From: Datnioides undecimradiatus
Taxonomy: Eukaryota; Chordata; Actinopteri; Lobotiformes; Datnioididae
Direction of reading: 5' to 3'
Assembly: GCA_008933995.1 (NCBI GenBank)
Contig: WARS01000036.1
Span: 20,631,285 to 20,695,284 of the forward strand
Length of the DNA stretch: 64,000 nucleotides
The notes beneath the pieces are model-generated. The model worked only from the letters and a program-made list of their open reading frames with translations. It ran no database searches and was not told the DNA's origin. The translations under genes and the position numbers were made by a program. Positions 1 through 11,265 of this stretch are shown here, piece by piece. The stretch's first letter is position 1. Every line of letters starts with the position of its first letter.

Positions 1-940
1 CTGTTTTATTTGTCTGCCAGCAACGTTAGCTGACGTTATCAGAGGCTGTCAGGACCAGAGCAGCAGATTTATGGACTAAACGTTTCCACAGTCCCACCGA
101 AAATTAGAGATTAATCAGCAAAAACAAGAACAGCAGCTGGAGCAAATCACAACAAGATGCAAATAAGCAAATAAGCGAGTCACCAAACTTAAGCTAATGC
201 TAATGTTTCATCCTCAGGAGCTCTGGCTGCGGATGTAATCCATTACTTCAAGTAACTTTACCATTAGTTGGCTAAATTTCACGTTGGGCTGAGTGCATTA
301 ATGTAAACCATCTAAATCTTCTGCTGCGTGTTCACTAACAATCATTTCTGTGTTATCTGATGTTGTAGCTGCTGGTCCAGACAAAGGTTTGGTGTCCACT
401 AACTCAGCATTGGACACAAGCACAAAGCCTGTAACCACGGTAACAGACGGAAGACATCGATCACCGCAGCCATTAAAATGACTAAAATGAAGTGAAATCA
501 AGACAATAAAATGTGATTGCAACTAAATGATGTGCCATAATTAACACTGCTGACTTAATTAACACAATGCATGTGCAGAGTGTGCAAACGGCAGACTCTG
601 TGTGTTGCTGTGTTGTGAAATAGAGGCTGGAAATAAGTGCAGGGATGAGGGTGAACTTCACCTCCGATCGACACAAAGACGGAAAACAATCTTCTCTCCG
701 CTTTATTTCGACTGTTTGCAGTTTTGGGACAAAGATTTAAAGTCTCGTCCTCGGTTTGGAAACAACAGTTAGCTTACTTTTAGTTTTGCTGTTTCACTGC
801 AGCCATAAATTCAATGAGGCGCCTTCATTTCCAGCAGCTCTGCTAAAAGCTGAGTGCAACCGTGCTGTGCAAGGGCGTTCCACAAAGAAAGAAATGTGAG
901 TACAATTGCTCCACGAGATCATCTGTCGGCACACAGTATA
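1..940. other. Non-coding stretch, no definable feature
   Basis: I see no gene, splice-flanked exon, RNA gene or clear mobile element here. Open frames are short and overlap on the same strand without family resemblance. A few GCTAA-type words occur near 190-210, as they do throughout the window. Confidence 0.5.
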
Positions 941-1300
941 TCTCTGTAAATTACTCCAGCAATTAGCATTAGCAAAAAAATGCTAGCATTGATTAGAGCT
1001 GCTTCCAGTTCCCTGCAGGCGAAAAGAGCAAGCGAGCGCCTGTTCCACGTATCGCTCCTGATTTATGTCTGTCAATAAAAATTACGCCTGTGCAGCGCGG
1101 AGGGAGCGAACGCAGAATGCAAAATTTGGTGTAATTAAGAGAGGTGGTTAATCTTTTCATGTGTAAATACGTTGATTTAAACATGAAACAAACAGCATGA
1201 ATAGCATTTCACAAACACAAGGTTGAATAAGGGCACGTTAATTTGCCAGAGCTGAGCAATTAGGTGGAACACAACGCTAATCTCATCTCTCTCTGGTCCT
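941..1300. promoter_or_regulatory. Candidate conserved non-coding element
   Basis: The block lacks simple repeats and is rich in homeodomain-type words (TAATTA, TTAATC, TTTATG, CAATAAAAATTACG around 1060-1085 and GTGTAATTAAGAG around 1130). They are set in mixed-composition DNA, which is the usual look of a vertebrate conserved non-coding element. The call rests on texture alone. Conservation was not tested, and the element could equally be neutral unique sequence. Confidence 0.28.
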
Positions 1301-1537
1301 TTGGGATATGATAATGCACTACGCGGAGAGGCATTACATGGGTAGGCACTACACGTTCATGCTTTCAAGTGACTGTTAATTATTCATTTAATATTTTTTT
1401 TAACCGTGTCCAACTGGGATTGTAGCCAGCAGCCGGCTCCCCTAACCTGCGCTGTCTGTACGAGAGATCCAGAGACGCTCCATCACTGAGACAAATGCAT
1501 GGACAAATAAATGCGTCACTCGATCAGACAACATCTC

Positions 1538-1577
<40 letters not shown>

Positions 1578-3090
1578 TGCAAAATCGCCCGTGTGTGCAT
1601 GTGAATGTGTGCGTGCATGACCACCCAGCCTGTCTAAAATGAAATATGGGCAGATCAGAAGTGTCACTCAAGGAGTGGCTCACTTCAAAAGGAGCAGCGG
1701 CGGAGGGATGAAGGATGACGGGCTATGAACATTACTAGTTAATGTGACACGACCTTGTCCGACAAATAGTTATGATGACCGAGCTTAGTGCAGCGCACCA
1801 AAACACCAGGGGGGCCCTTTTTCAAATCAGGTGGTGATGAAAACCGTCCTGACTTAAAGTGCTTTTGAAAGCCAAGGGCAAGAGGTCTAAATACTGCAGC
1901 TAATATAATTAAACCAGGTTCACACAGGTCCTGAGCCCCAGGCTTTGGGTCAGACTCCAAGACCAGGGAATGTCTCTATTCCTGGGCTACAGAGCAGAGC
2001 AGAGGCCCCAGAAAGTCCTCAGGCCCCCTCCGGGCTTGAGCCTCTCCATTTAACCCAGTTACCAGGGGGTTTGGTGAAAAGGGAGGGGAGCACAGAGGAC
2101 CTTGTGCTGGGAGAGTAATGAGAAGCACTGTGGAGCTAAGTGTTGTGCAATGGAGGGGGAGAAGTGAAGCGATCCCAGCTCGGAGGTTCCTCAGGATCAG
2201 GACCCAGTGGCTGACCCTTTAACCTATGACCATGCAGATTAGTCCCAGGGGCCTGGGGATCGACACAGACGCTAAGCAGGGGACCAAGCTGCTGTGGAAC
2301 AACTCTGGGGTTTTCTAAAAGGGGGGAGGAAGTCTGAGGATTTGGGAAAGAGCCATGCATTTTGAGGAGGTGACTCAGTTGTAAGCGGAGACGCTGGCAA
2401 CAAAGACGAGGAAAATGCAGTTGCGGTGAACTGCACTTCAGTGTTTTTCCTCTGGATGGTAATTCAGCTGCTTTCTCCTGTTTTGAAACAAAGGTTTAAG
2501 TGATAAAAGTCGATCAAGTCGCTCCATCTTCACTCAGAACGTCCTCCATCATTCGGCTGAGGAGCATCATCGGACGTGAATCTCGGGTTAGCTAAACTTT
2601 TTCATTGTGCAGAACTCGTGTATGGACCACGTGTTTTGCTGCAGACCAGCTGCCTGGGTGTGTTTGGGGTTTTAGTCCTAATTGCTTACTAGCTGCAAAC
2701 AACAGGAACACTTGAGTTGTGCACAGGCCTATAACTGAGACCCAGACTTCATCCAGACCATCTCCTGACAAAGTTTCCAGGTTTCAGGTTGAATCTTGGG
2801 CCAGTCTGTTGCACAAAGGTTGGGTTCAAGCTTGGATTTCAGAGCTAACACCCTCTCAAGATCGAGTAGTTAATGCTTGACTGATAGCTTTGCACCATGT
2901 GGGTGTGAGCCTGAGTAAAGAGCAAAGATGCAGCACAGACAAACACCAAGTTCATGTACAAGGTGCTGCACATATAGGTCAGAAAGTTGCACAATTGATT
3001 AGGTTTTCTTGCTGAATTATGTTATTGGCTCAATCGCACATGCTCCGTGGGCTGGTACCAGTCTATGTCCTGGGGGTTTAATGCCACGGC
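1301..3090. other. Non-coding stretch holding one microsatellite
   Basis: Apart from the GT array at 1539-1574, I see only unique-looking DNA. The part from about 1950 to 2400 is richer in G and C and gives overlapping short frames on the minus strand, but these have no recognisable domain or codon pattern. Confidence 0.5.
1539..1574. repeat. (GT)18 microsatellite
   Basis: A perfect 36-base GT array followed by a short T run. Its complement makes a short minus-strand frame read as a His-Thr run, which is not coding. Confidence 0.97.
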
Positions 3091-3164
3091 TTTTCAATTC
3101 AATTCAATTCTTTTGGCATCTTCTGTGACTTTAAATGCACCGTGGAGAGCGGCGAAGCTGGCAG

Positions 3165-3196
3165 GAACCAATGTTCTCCTGAACCAATGTTCTCCT
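3165..3196. repeat. Exact 16-bp tandem duplication
   Basis: The 16-base word GAACCAATGTTCTCCT occurs twice head to tail without a mismatch. A pentamer triplication (AATTC, 3094-3110) lies just upstream. Both look like slippage products at the edge of the C/T-rich segment that follows. Confidence 0.93.
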
Positions 3197-3545
3197 GTTC
3201 TTCCCAGGCCTCCACATTGCTCTCAGTCCCAGTCTCGCTCCAGCCTCTGCTCCAAGCTGCCGTTCTCCACCTGGCCACCAGATGCCCTCGTACTTTCCCT
3301 CCTTTCCCCACCAGCACACCTGTTCCCACTTCTCATCAGCATCTGCTCCACCCACTGCTCACACCTGCAACTCCCTCCATCACCAGCCACTCACCATATA
3401 GCCTTGCCATCTGATCTTTGCTCCTTTTGTGTGTTTTGCGGTTCGTTCTTTGTTTTTGTGGGTTTTGTTTGGACTTTTGGTTCTTGCCTGATCCTCTTTA
3501 TTCATTTATCATTTAAATATGGCTTCAGGTCTGCCTCTAGAGCCT
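3197..3545 (+). mobile_element. Possible decayed LTR fragment (Ty3/Gypsy-like)
   Basis: The segment is pyrimidine-rich. It runs from a CCACCAGATG word (about 3277) through CACCAGCACACCTGTTCCC (about 3310-3330) and a TATA-like ACCATATAGCC (about 3396) to a T/G-rich GTTTTGTTTGG zone and an AT-rich TTATTCATTTATC stretch (about 3500). The order and wording resemble the ends of fish Gypsy-type LTRs as I remember them. I see no paired LTR, internal domain or target-site duplication, so a solo or fossil LTR is only a suggestion. A 166-codon frame crosses it but has no family likeness. Confidence 0.3.
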
Positions 3546-4620
3546 GAAGTCTGGTCACTTTGTTTAACAGAAGGATGAGGGAATAACGGTAATGAGCTCT
3601 CACACCACTCCTCCACAATCCCTCACTGGAGCGTCTCCACCTGATTAGTAATTGATCAGGACGAGGAGCAACGAGGCTCATCAGCCGGAGCTCCCAGGGG
3701 CGATCAGTGCAAAGGAATTTCCTTAGGAACCGATATCCCGTTGATGTGCGCTTGACTCCCATTGATTTTCCCATTCCCGGACCACCCCCCCCCTTCTCCC
3801 GTGGTACCAGCCTACATCACACAAAGCCCACACAGTCAGCCAGGGAAAGACCATGACCCCGCTAATCTGTCTGAAACCTATTGATCACACAGGAACAATA
3901 TTTTAGCGTTGCCTCTGCAGACGCTGATGGTTTTGAACACACATTACCGTTGTTATTGCTGTTTTGGTCGTTACCGCCCCATCCCTCCTGGTCTCTCCAC
4001 GTCTCCTCGGTGATGAGCAAAGCTGTGGGAGAAAAATGGGAATGATACTTAACGCGGGAACGACATCGAAACAGCAGCAGGCGGTCAGCGCGCGAGCGAG
4101 GAGAATGGCGGTCGACGCAGCTAAGGGAAAATAACAAACGGAGCAGATGAAGCTGAAACCATTTGCTGCTGCATCACCTCTCCTCCTCCTGTTTGTGTAT
4201 CAATGTCAGTAATGTTCACGCCGAGGCTCACCGTGAGTTCGGGAAAAACTAATTCTCACACACTTTGTGGCCTGATAAATGGCATCATGAGGCGATAATG
4301 GAGTTCAAAGGTCAGCAAGCGTACGGCCACATGCTCTGTCAGTCCCGGCAGCGGAGCAGTCCATTAACCACAGCATTATGCAGAGCTTGTTTGCACAATT
4401 CTTCCCCACGGCCCCACAGGGGATTTAGCAAAAGCCATGTTTGCTGACTGAAGGCGACACTTTGCAGCACAAATAAAGAAGGCACGGCCGCATTTTCGGG
4501 GTTTAAGCTCAAAAGTAAATGGTCACTGCAAGCACAACACTTCAGAAAAAGACTGTTTCAACACAAAGTGGCTTTAAAGTGATTATTAAATTATTGATTC
4601 ATCCAAACCTCATTGATCTG
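3546..4620. other. Non-coding stretch, no definable feature
   Basis: No gene, exon or mobile element was recognised. There is a short C run near 3783-3792. Confidence 0.5.
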
Positions 4621-4628
4621 CTGCCTTT

Positions 4629-4648
4629 TGTGTGTGTGTGTGTGTGTG
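4629..4648. repeat. (TG)10 microsatellite
   Basis: A perfect 20-base TG array about 100 bases beyond the 3' break of the minus-strand LINE fossil. Confidence 0.95.
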
Positions 4649-4744
4649 GTGATGGAAATGAGAGAAAACATCAAAGTCAAATCATTCGCCGACCTCGAGG
4701 AGGGGAAGGTGTTTCAGCCCAACACTGAATACATCTCAATGGAC

Positions 4745-5465
4745 TGCAGTGAAATTGAGTCTGCAGCAGTGGTCCGTGACCTCATCGATGCACTTCATGA
4801 CGTAGGCCGTGACAGTCTCAGTGTACTCCTGGAGGTCCGTGGTGGTGGTGTAGGTGGTCTGCTTGAGCATATTCCAGTCTGTGGTGGTGAAACAGTCCTG
4901 AAGTGCCTCTGAAGACCCCTCCGGCCACACACAAACCTGCTTCTGAACTGGTTTGGTGACTTTAACCAGTGGTCTGAGTGCTGGCATTAGCATACCAGTG
5001 ATGTGGTCAGAGGCACTGAGGCGAGGGAGGGGCAGGGCTGTGTAGGCTCCTCTCAGGGTGGTGTAAACGTGGTCCAGTGTGTCTCTTTGGGCCTGCATGG
5101 TTGAAATCTCCACCCAAGATGAGAAAAGCATCTTGCAACAAGCCGTATGGCCGTAAACTCCCTCAGTAGATCGGCCGGCACCATAACCTCCACCAGTGGC
5201 GAGCAGTGTTTGCAGACCACAACAGGGTCACAGCACCAGGCATCACTGATGTAAACACAGAGCCTGCCGCCTGGGTCTTACCTCCCTCGACGAGAGCTGT
5301 CGGCTCTGTAGCATGTTAGCCGGTCGAGCTGAATGGCGCATCCTGGGACGCTGTTGATGAGCCACGTTTCCACGAACACAGAAACCCAGCACTCTCTCAC
5401 GGTCCTGTGTAGTCCGGCTTGTTATCCAAAGAGCGTTCGTTGGCCAATACGAGTGCAAACACTCA
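4745..5465 (-). mobile_element. Dead LINE fragment: endonuclease and start of RT region (CR1/L2/Rex1 group)
   Basis: Read on the minus strand this is the middle of ORF2 of a non-LTR retrotransposon. From the high-coordinate end it shows a LANERSLDNK motif (near 5455-5425) and a stop near 5404. A VFVETWL-like stretch and a CAIQLDRLTCYRAD stretch (5380-5300) follow, then LCVYISDAWCCD (about 5265-5230). A GGDFNHA motif (near 5115-5095) carries the metal-binding Asp/Asn of the apurinic-type endonuclease. A frameshift then leads into the longest intact frame (131 codons, starting at 5131). That frame contains TLDHVYT (residues 18-24) and the catalytic SDH (41-43), followed by the linker to reverse transcriptase. 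The copy ends near CIDEVT at 4745, so the polymerase domain is missing. At least three frame changes or stops mean it cannot be active. The exact clade within CR1/L2/Rex1 is inference. Confidence 0.85.
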
Positions 5466-6030
5466 AAGAAGTGTAGTCGAAGTGAAGTGGCATTAAACTG
5501 TGCACAAAGGGATCTTTAAGCCTGTTTAACTTTACATTAGCTTTTATTACTGCAGCTATTCTCTTAATGAAACAATAAGTCTGTTTATATCATACATCAA
5601 CAGACCCAACCCAGCATGAGAGAGTCCTGAGATGAAAGCGAGTGCTGGCAGCCAAGACGCATAAATAAAAAATGTAACGACACCATGAGAAAATATTATA
5701 AAACAATGTACAATACGAGCAGGGTTTACAGGGGAGAGCTGCTGGATCGCTGGACGGCGTGTTTGTCGAAGGAAAGTGTGTTTGCATCGTTCGTCCCGAT
5801 GCCTTTGATCCGCCTCTGTGTGGAGGTGCTCTGACAGCTTCTAGACGCCGTTTCCTGTGTTTGTGTGAGGGGAATGATCAAGGAGGAGGGAGCGAGAGCG
5901 GAAACAATATCATCAGGGCCCTTTTTTTGATGTCTCCATCGCTGTTGACAAAAGTGAGACAGTAAGAGGGAAGAGATAAGGAATTAAGAGTGAGAGCGGG
6001 GCTGCAGGAGAGCGCCGGGCGGCGAGGAGG
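5466..6030. other. Non-coding stretch, no definable feature
   Basis: Upstream of the LINE fossil the sequence returns to unique-looking DNA. No gene or repeat was recognised. Confidence 0.5.
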
Positions 6031-6350
6031 GGACGAGCACGGGGCCATTTCATCTCATCTCACGCGTAATCCTCCCAACACTGGGGAGGGAGGGGGGGGC
6101 AGGAAATGACAGCCAATAAACAGTCTCTGCTGCTGCCTCCATTAGCCGTCATTACACTGCCCACCGTGGGACAGGATACCATTTCCAAACGCCGCCGAGA
6201 ATAAGGAGCCCAAAATTATTACAGACATCTCATAAATAGATGTGTCATATCTGTCCAATCACTGTCTGGGGGGAATATCTGAATTGCCCGTCTCTGGTCA
6301 TTTGCAGGCAGCCGCCCCCGACAGGTCCAGAGTTAAAAACAATGTGAAGA
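6031..6350. promoter_or_regulatory. Candidate conserved non-coding element
   Basis: The block combines CCATTAGCCGTCATTAC (about 6140), AAAATTATTACAGACATC (about 6212-6229), CATAAATAGATGTG (about 6231) and an E-box-like CAGGTCC. Simple repeats are absent apart from a G run near 6092. The mix of homeodomain-type words in mixed-composition DNA suggests a conserved element. No conservation test was possible. Confidence 0.32.
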
Positions 6351-6443
6351 CGAAATGATTAAGACAGAAACTGAAAATAAACATCAAACTTCTCTTTTTT
6401 GCTGCAGCTATCAACTGTTTGACCTCCATATTAGCACTCTGAG

Positions 6444-6446
<3 letters not shown>

Positions 6447-6480
<34 letters not shown>
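6447..6480. repeat. (TG)17 microsatellite
   Basis: A perfect 34-base TG array. Confidence 0.97.
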
Positions 6481-6481
<1 letters not shown>

Positions 6482-6607
6482 AAAATGCCTCATTTTTCAC
6501 TGTAACTCTTTGTTTTGCTGGAGCTGTGCTGGGATATGACTGTGCACTCCTTTATCGTGTCTGAAGAGAAAAATCACCCCGGCGAGAACAATGGCTGCTG
6601 AAAAGTG

Positions 6608-6662
6608 ACGGGGGGGGAGGGGGAGAGCGAGGGGGGAGAGGGAGAGAGCGAGGGAGAGAGGT
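6608..6662 (+). repeat. G-rich polypurine tract with G-quadruplex potential
   Basis: G runs of 8, 5, 6, 3 and 3 bases (6610-6617, 6619-6623, 6631-6636, 6640-6642, 6652-6654) lie in a purine-only context broken by two C bases. Four or more runs of at least three G within about 45 bases meets the usual quadruplex pattern. Confidence 0.75.
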
Positions 6663-7924
6663 GAAGTGACAGTCCCCCAAGATGGATGAGGAGAAATCTC
6701 TCAGCTCTCGTTTCCTTTTCGCTTCTCTTTCGCTTCTCTCTTGGAAAATGTGACCCAGCTAAAAGCCGTGGTGCCCCCCCCCCCAGTCGGCTTTTTGTTT
6801 TTTATGTAACTGCTGAAGTGCAGCTAATTACCATATGCTCCAAGAGTGCAGGGAGGGAGGGGGCACAACAACAACAACAAAAATAAATAAATAAAGATGT
6901 GAGTAACCTGAGAGGCAAAGACGGTACACGCTGCTTCGTTCGGAGGAAACTCAAAATGGTGCAACTCAAACAGAAGTTGTTCAGTCATGTGCTTTAAACT
7001 CAGTAATTGGCAAACTGTCATTTCTCCTGACGGCTGCTGTTTGCATGTAGTTTAGGGGTTTTTTTGTCAATCTGTCATAATTCATTTGAATAAAATTAAA
7101 GCAAAATCAAAGTTGCAAAAGTGAATTTTGTTCATTATTCTGGAAGTTAAACTCACAAAAATAAATAAATTAATAAGAAACTAAAACATATTTCAAGAAT
7201 GATAAAAATATAAAATTAAAACACAATAAAAAATGATGAATTAATGTTTATTTAATTTAAGGTTATAAAACTTTTGAAGTCACCGGAGAGGCACCCTGAC
7301 TCCACCACCCATAAAACTTGATGTTGAATCATTAAGCATCAGGATTAATATAAAATCTCTGCATTAAAGAACTTTTTATACAATTCAGATAAGTTTTCCT
7401 GCTGAATCATCACTGAATCGTGTTTAAATGGAGAACCTGAAGTTTTAAACTGTCCTGAAGATATTCACTAATCATCTGAGTCCAAAGATCCAAGATGTTC
7501 AGCAGCACGAGCAGGACACAGAGACATGTTCCTGCACTCAGAACTGTCTTCAAATGCTATGAAGAGAGTGTGTGTGTGTGTCACACTCTGAGTCTGTTCC
7601 CAGCTCAGGTAATCCTGTTCGCCCTCTGTTGTTTCAGACCAGAAGAGGGAGCATCGCTTCACCAGCAGAGCCACAGCAGAGACGGATCCAGGTCTCCCTG
7701 ACCCCTCTGCTCTTTCTGTGCACATGAGTCCTCCAGACCGGTCTGTGAGTAAACATGCTGATCTGGATCAGGGCTCTTTATCCTTAAAACAGCAAAACAA
7801 GGAATTAGAGGCTGATCCGTGGTCAGCGCTCTGGTCCTTCGCATTGTTGATTCACTGTGAAAGGCAGAGTCTGAGTCGATGCAGATTAACATTATGCACT
7901 TTTTGTACAACGCAGTTTGTGCAG
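6663..7924. other. Non-coding stretch with an AT-rich middle
   Basis: A C run lies at 6775-6784, an AAC/AAATAAAT stretch near 6866-6894, and an AT-rich zone at about 7060-7290. A 14-base TG run lies near 7567. No gene or RNA was recognised. Confidence 0.5.
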
Positions 7925-8190
7925 CAGTGATAGGAGCATGGAGCCGCTGGCCCCGCCCACTTCAACTGTCAATCATGATGTCACGGCCCCTTTCCACAGC
8001 ATCAGTAACTGATTAAAACCAAACTGATCAGAAAAATGATCAGTTGAACAAACATGGAGGGGGCGGGGCTTATGAGCTGTACTGCAGCCAGACCCCAGGG
8101 GGCGGGGCTTATGAGCTGGTGGGGGGCGACCTAGCCGTCCTGTTGTCAGTATGTGACATGTAATCTTCATATTCAGTCTGTGGGCCAGAG
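7925..8190 (+). repeat. Dispersed teleost repeat (MITE- or SINE-like), decayed
   Basis: The segment contains GCCCCGCCCACTTCAACTGT, CAATCATGATGTCAC, ACCAAACTGATCAG, GAGCTGTACTGCAGCCAG and GTTGTCAGTATG in that order, then ATTCAGTCTGTGGG. I recognise this string of words as a short non-autonomous repeat common in percomorph genomes, although its family name escapes me. Inside it the 20-base word GGGGGCGGGGCTTATGAGCT occurs twice exactly (8059-8078 and 8098-8117). No terminal inverted repeats or target duplication could be confirmed by eye. Confidence 0.55.
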
Positions 8191-8994
8191 AAAAAGCTCA
8201 AAGCTCAAATCGACTATCACAGAAACTGAGGCCGGAGCTTGACTCGTCAACGATAACCTGAATTCTTGAGCACTGTGGGGTCTCGGGGGTTAATCAGTAA
8301 AGGGTCTGACAAATTTCAAATTGCATTCAGACTTTAGGGCAAATTAATTAAATCGCATCCTGAGGACCCTTCCTGAGGTGAGCCGACATTTCTCAAGGGC
8401 ACTCTCCCTGAGGGAAACCGCCGGCACCTCCTGCTGCGTCTCCACTCGTACATGGAAGCTACTGCACTCACACTCACTTCATTTAGCCTGCTGAATATAA
8501 AGCTGGACAGACAGCTGCGGTTTGCTCCTGGAGGAAACAATACTTTTCCTGCAAGATCTGCAAGTTCACTGATTAGTTTGGTTCCAGACATGTTTTAAAG
8601 CCGGGGTTTGTCTGCAGAGAGGCAGGCATGTAGCTGCGAGAAGCGGCTGTAGCTCCCACTGCTTCATATTGGAGCCACAGTGCTGCAACAGTGGCGGTGC
8701 AATGTGGCCTTGACCAACACAATGTGGTTCATCTGCGTGTTCAGATTCAGTTGTATGTCATAGAAACGTGCTTCAGGTGTAACATTATACTGCTGCCTGC
8801 ACCTGCGACATTATACTGCGTTCTTTGTGTGCACAACTGCAAGCCAACGTGGCCCATCTACTGTCACTGTCGGCTAAATGCCATGAGCAGTTATGCATAT
8901 TGTGTATTAGGCTGCAAGCTTATGTTTTATTTTTGTTTCATTTGAATCTAAATTAATATTTACAGTTTGTGTTTATGTACAAATGGCAAACATT
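8191..8994. other. Non-coding stretch, no definable feature
   Basis: There is no recognised gene or mobile element. A short imperfect repeat of ACATTATACTGC occurs near 8783 and 8810. Confidence 0.5.
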
Positions 8995-9200
8995 GATTTA
9001 ATCACACTCTGAAGCTTTAGAGCTAAATGCTAACATGCTCCCACTGGCGACGGTTGACGTTTAGCATGGTTAGCATATTGGTTTAGCCTGTTAGCATGCT
9101 AACATCAGCTAATATTCACTATAAACATTTTTACCAAGCACAGCTACATTTCTGAACGATGCATGGATATTTCACCCAGAAGCACAAAGGTTAGAGCTCA
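8995..9200. repeat. GCTAAC-rich dispersed repeat copy
   Basis: The segment reads as a chain of GCTAACATG, GTTTAGCATGG, TTAGCATATTGG and GTTAGCATGCTAAC (a 14-base perfect palindrome at 9090-9103), then CAGCTAATATTCACT and AGCACAGCTACA. The same word chain is a well-known dispersed repeat in percomorph genomes by my recollection. A related chain occurs inside the tandem duplication at 62749-63430. Confidence 0.55.
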
Positions 9201-10105
9201 CCGAGGTGCAAGAACACACTGATGCATGAATGTCTGCATAAAACATCTTGGCAGCAAATGTAAATAACAGTTCAGTCTGGACCCTGACGTGCATCCCTAA
9301 TGTGCAAAAAGCCGATTTACACAGAACATGTGCAGCACTGACGCCGACCACCGGGGGTGCACTGAGCCGTCGCTGCTAAACTGTGTTCACAGCTACTGAG
9401 TTTAAACCAATCGAGGCTCCGTGTGTGCGGTTCGGTAGTTACTGCTGAGAAAGGCCTAGATTCTCTCTGCAAGACTTCTTTTTTCATCTCCTTGTGTCTG
9501 TGCTTGTCTTCCCACAGTTCCTCCATAGCCTTGGTGCCACGGTCATTATCTGCAGAGAGCAGAAAAATAAATACAGAGGCCAGATTGTCATCGACCGCCA
9601 TGCCAGACAGGGGCCTTGAGGACTGTGCAGGGGCGAGAAGGGACGGAGCTGAAGATGAAGAATCCAGCCGGAGGGGAGAGCGCAGGGAGACGTATCGCAA
9701 AAGTTTGTTTAAAAAATGTTGGGGATAAAATTCCTGCCTCGCCCGCCGCCGTGACAGGCCTCTCCAATAACTCAGGTGCGGCCTTTCCTAAAGCCCGTGA
9801 AAAATTGTGGACCATAAAAGAGAAACATGGCTTCTTCTTTTGCAGGCTTTGTTTACCTCGTTTCCTCGCTGGCTATAAAGCACAGAGAGTGATGCATCTG
9901 TCAGTGCAGTGATGGTATGTTTGGGGGGTGGGGGTGTGAGGGAGGGGGGGTGTAGCGCGGCAGCTAGAGGTGAGGGAAAACACATCACAACAACAAATAG
10001 GAAGTGACACGCATGTGTGCAGAGGAGCGTGTGCACACATAAACGTCGGCTCGCGCAGACACTTAGAAACATGCCTCAACTCCCAGAGACATACATTTAC
10101 TTTCC
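9201..10105. other. Non-coding stretch, weak conserved-element look at 9590-9900
   Basis: There is no gene. Between about 9590 and 9900 the sequence is free of simple repeats and carries words such as CCAATAACTCAGG, TGGACCATAAAAGAG and a poly-pyrimidine tract with CAG near 9844. This could be a conserved element or an accidental splice-like site. A G/T-rich patch lies at 9920-9952. Confidence 0.35.
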
Positions 10106-10108
10106 TGT

Positions 10109-10198
10109 TCACACACACTCAGAGACTCACACACACTCAGAGACTCACACACATACACTCAGAGAGACACACACTCAGACAGACACACAGAAACATTC
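10109..10198. repeat. CACACTCAGAGA-type minisatellite
   Basis: ACACACTCAGAGACTC-like units of about 16-20 bases repeat imperfectly four to five times, mixing CA and GA steps. Several short frames read as His-Thr-Gln runs through it and are not coding. Confidence 0.88.
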
Positions 10199-11019
10199 AG
10201 ACCGTTTCAAGAGTGCGGGTGGCGTCTGTCAGTGTGGCGGGACGGCGGGCTTAGTGTGCTCCGTGGTGTGTGACCGGCGACTGCCTGAGCCACTTCACAC
10301 TGTGTTTGCAGTGCTTATCTGAGTCAGGGGGCAGGTCAGGAGGGGTCACCACTCTTATTTGCCATGCTGATAGACTGGGTAATGGAAAAAAAAAAGGGAA
10401 AGGCCTGAGCACAGGAGCCGCACGCGCTCGGAGCAAACACTCTGCACACTGCGCTGCTGTGGGTTCACTCTCCTCTGAGCCTCGTTTGGATCCTTACTTC
10501 AGATTTTACACTCCCATCAAACGAGCCGCTATAAATCACATCACTTACACTTCCTCTGTGCTTCACTTCTGTATTTCCCTCACTTTATATACCTGCTTTT
10601 GTCTCTGTGCTGCTGCAAGAACCAAACTATTAAAGTCTTATATCATCTGAATCACAAGATGAGGACGAGCCGCCCTCATTTACTTCCTCACTGATGCATT
10701 AAAAGTATTTCTTTGTAATCTCGTGTTCATGTTGTGTCGGCTTGGTTCAGACCAACAGTATTGTGACATCAAACAGTCCTCAGCATTTAGCAGCACAGAG
10801 CTAACGTTCATTAGCAGCAACGTCACCTCAAACCCTGCTGAGGTGTTTACCTCCTGAACCTTGTGACGATCGTCCACTGACTCAGTGTAAGTCTCGCGCT
10901 GACGCAGAGGACGCGTGCTCTGCTGTTTCATCTGGACGCTGCATTTTACTGACCAGCACAGCATGATGTTCGTTTCCTGTTTAGAGGAAACTTAGAGAAG
11001 TGGGCGATAGAGCAGGGTG
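10199..11019. other. Non-coding stretch, no definable feature
   Basis: An A run lies at 10386-10396. Nothing else was recognised. Confidence 0.5.
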
Positions 11020-11265
11020 TGCTTTGGGGCCAATGACAAGTCACTACTATGGCAACCGTCAATCAGGACAGAGGCGTGGCAGTGTGCGTCTACGGCAGCT
11101 TCAGCCTCTTTTCCAACAGGAGTTCTCAAACCAGTGGCGAGCACTTCCTGTTTCCACGCTAAGCTAAGCTAAGCTAATCCTCTGCAGAGTCCAGCTCCAG
11201 AGCGACATCGATCTCCTGATTTCTGGCGTTAAATCCATAAAACTGAAACTTTCCCTCTTCTTCCT
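11020..11265. repeat. Probable dispersed repeat with (AAGCT)n core
   Basis: The segment contains GGCCAATGACAAG, ATGGCAACCGTCAATCAGGA and CACTTCCTGTTTCC, then four steps of the pentamer at 11158-11176 (CTAAGCTAAGCTAAGCTAA). The pentamer core flanked by CTGTTTCC is a signature I associate with a common percomorph repeat. The outer limits are guesses. Confidence 0.38.

Noticed and set aside
3047-3547. Plus-strand frame of 166 codons
   Set aside because: It is composed of a pyrimidine-rich, LTR-like segment and a tandem duplication. The Ser/Pro/His-rich product has no known domain.
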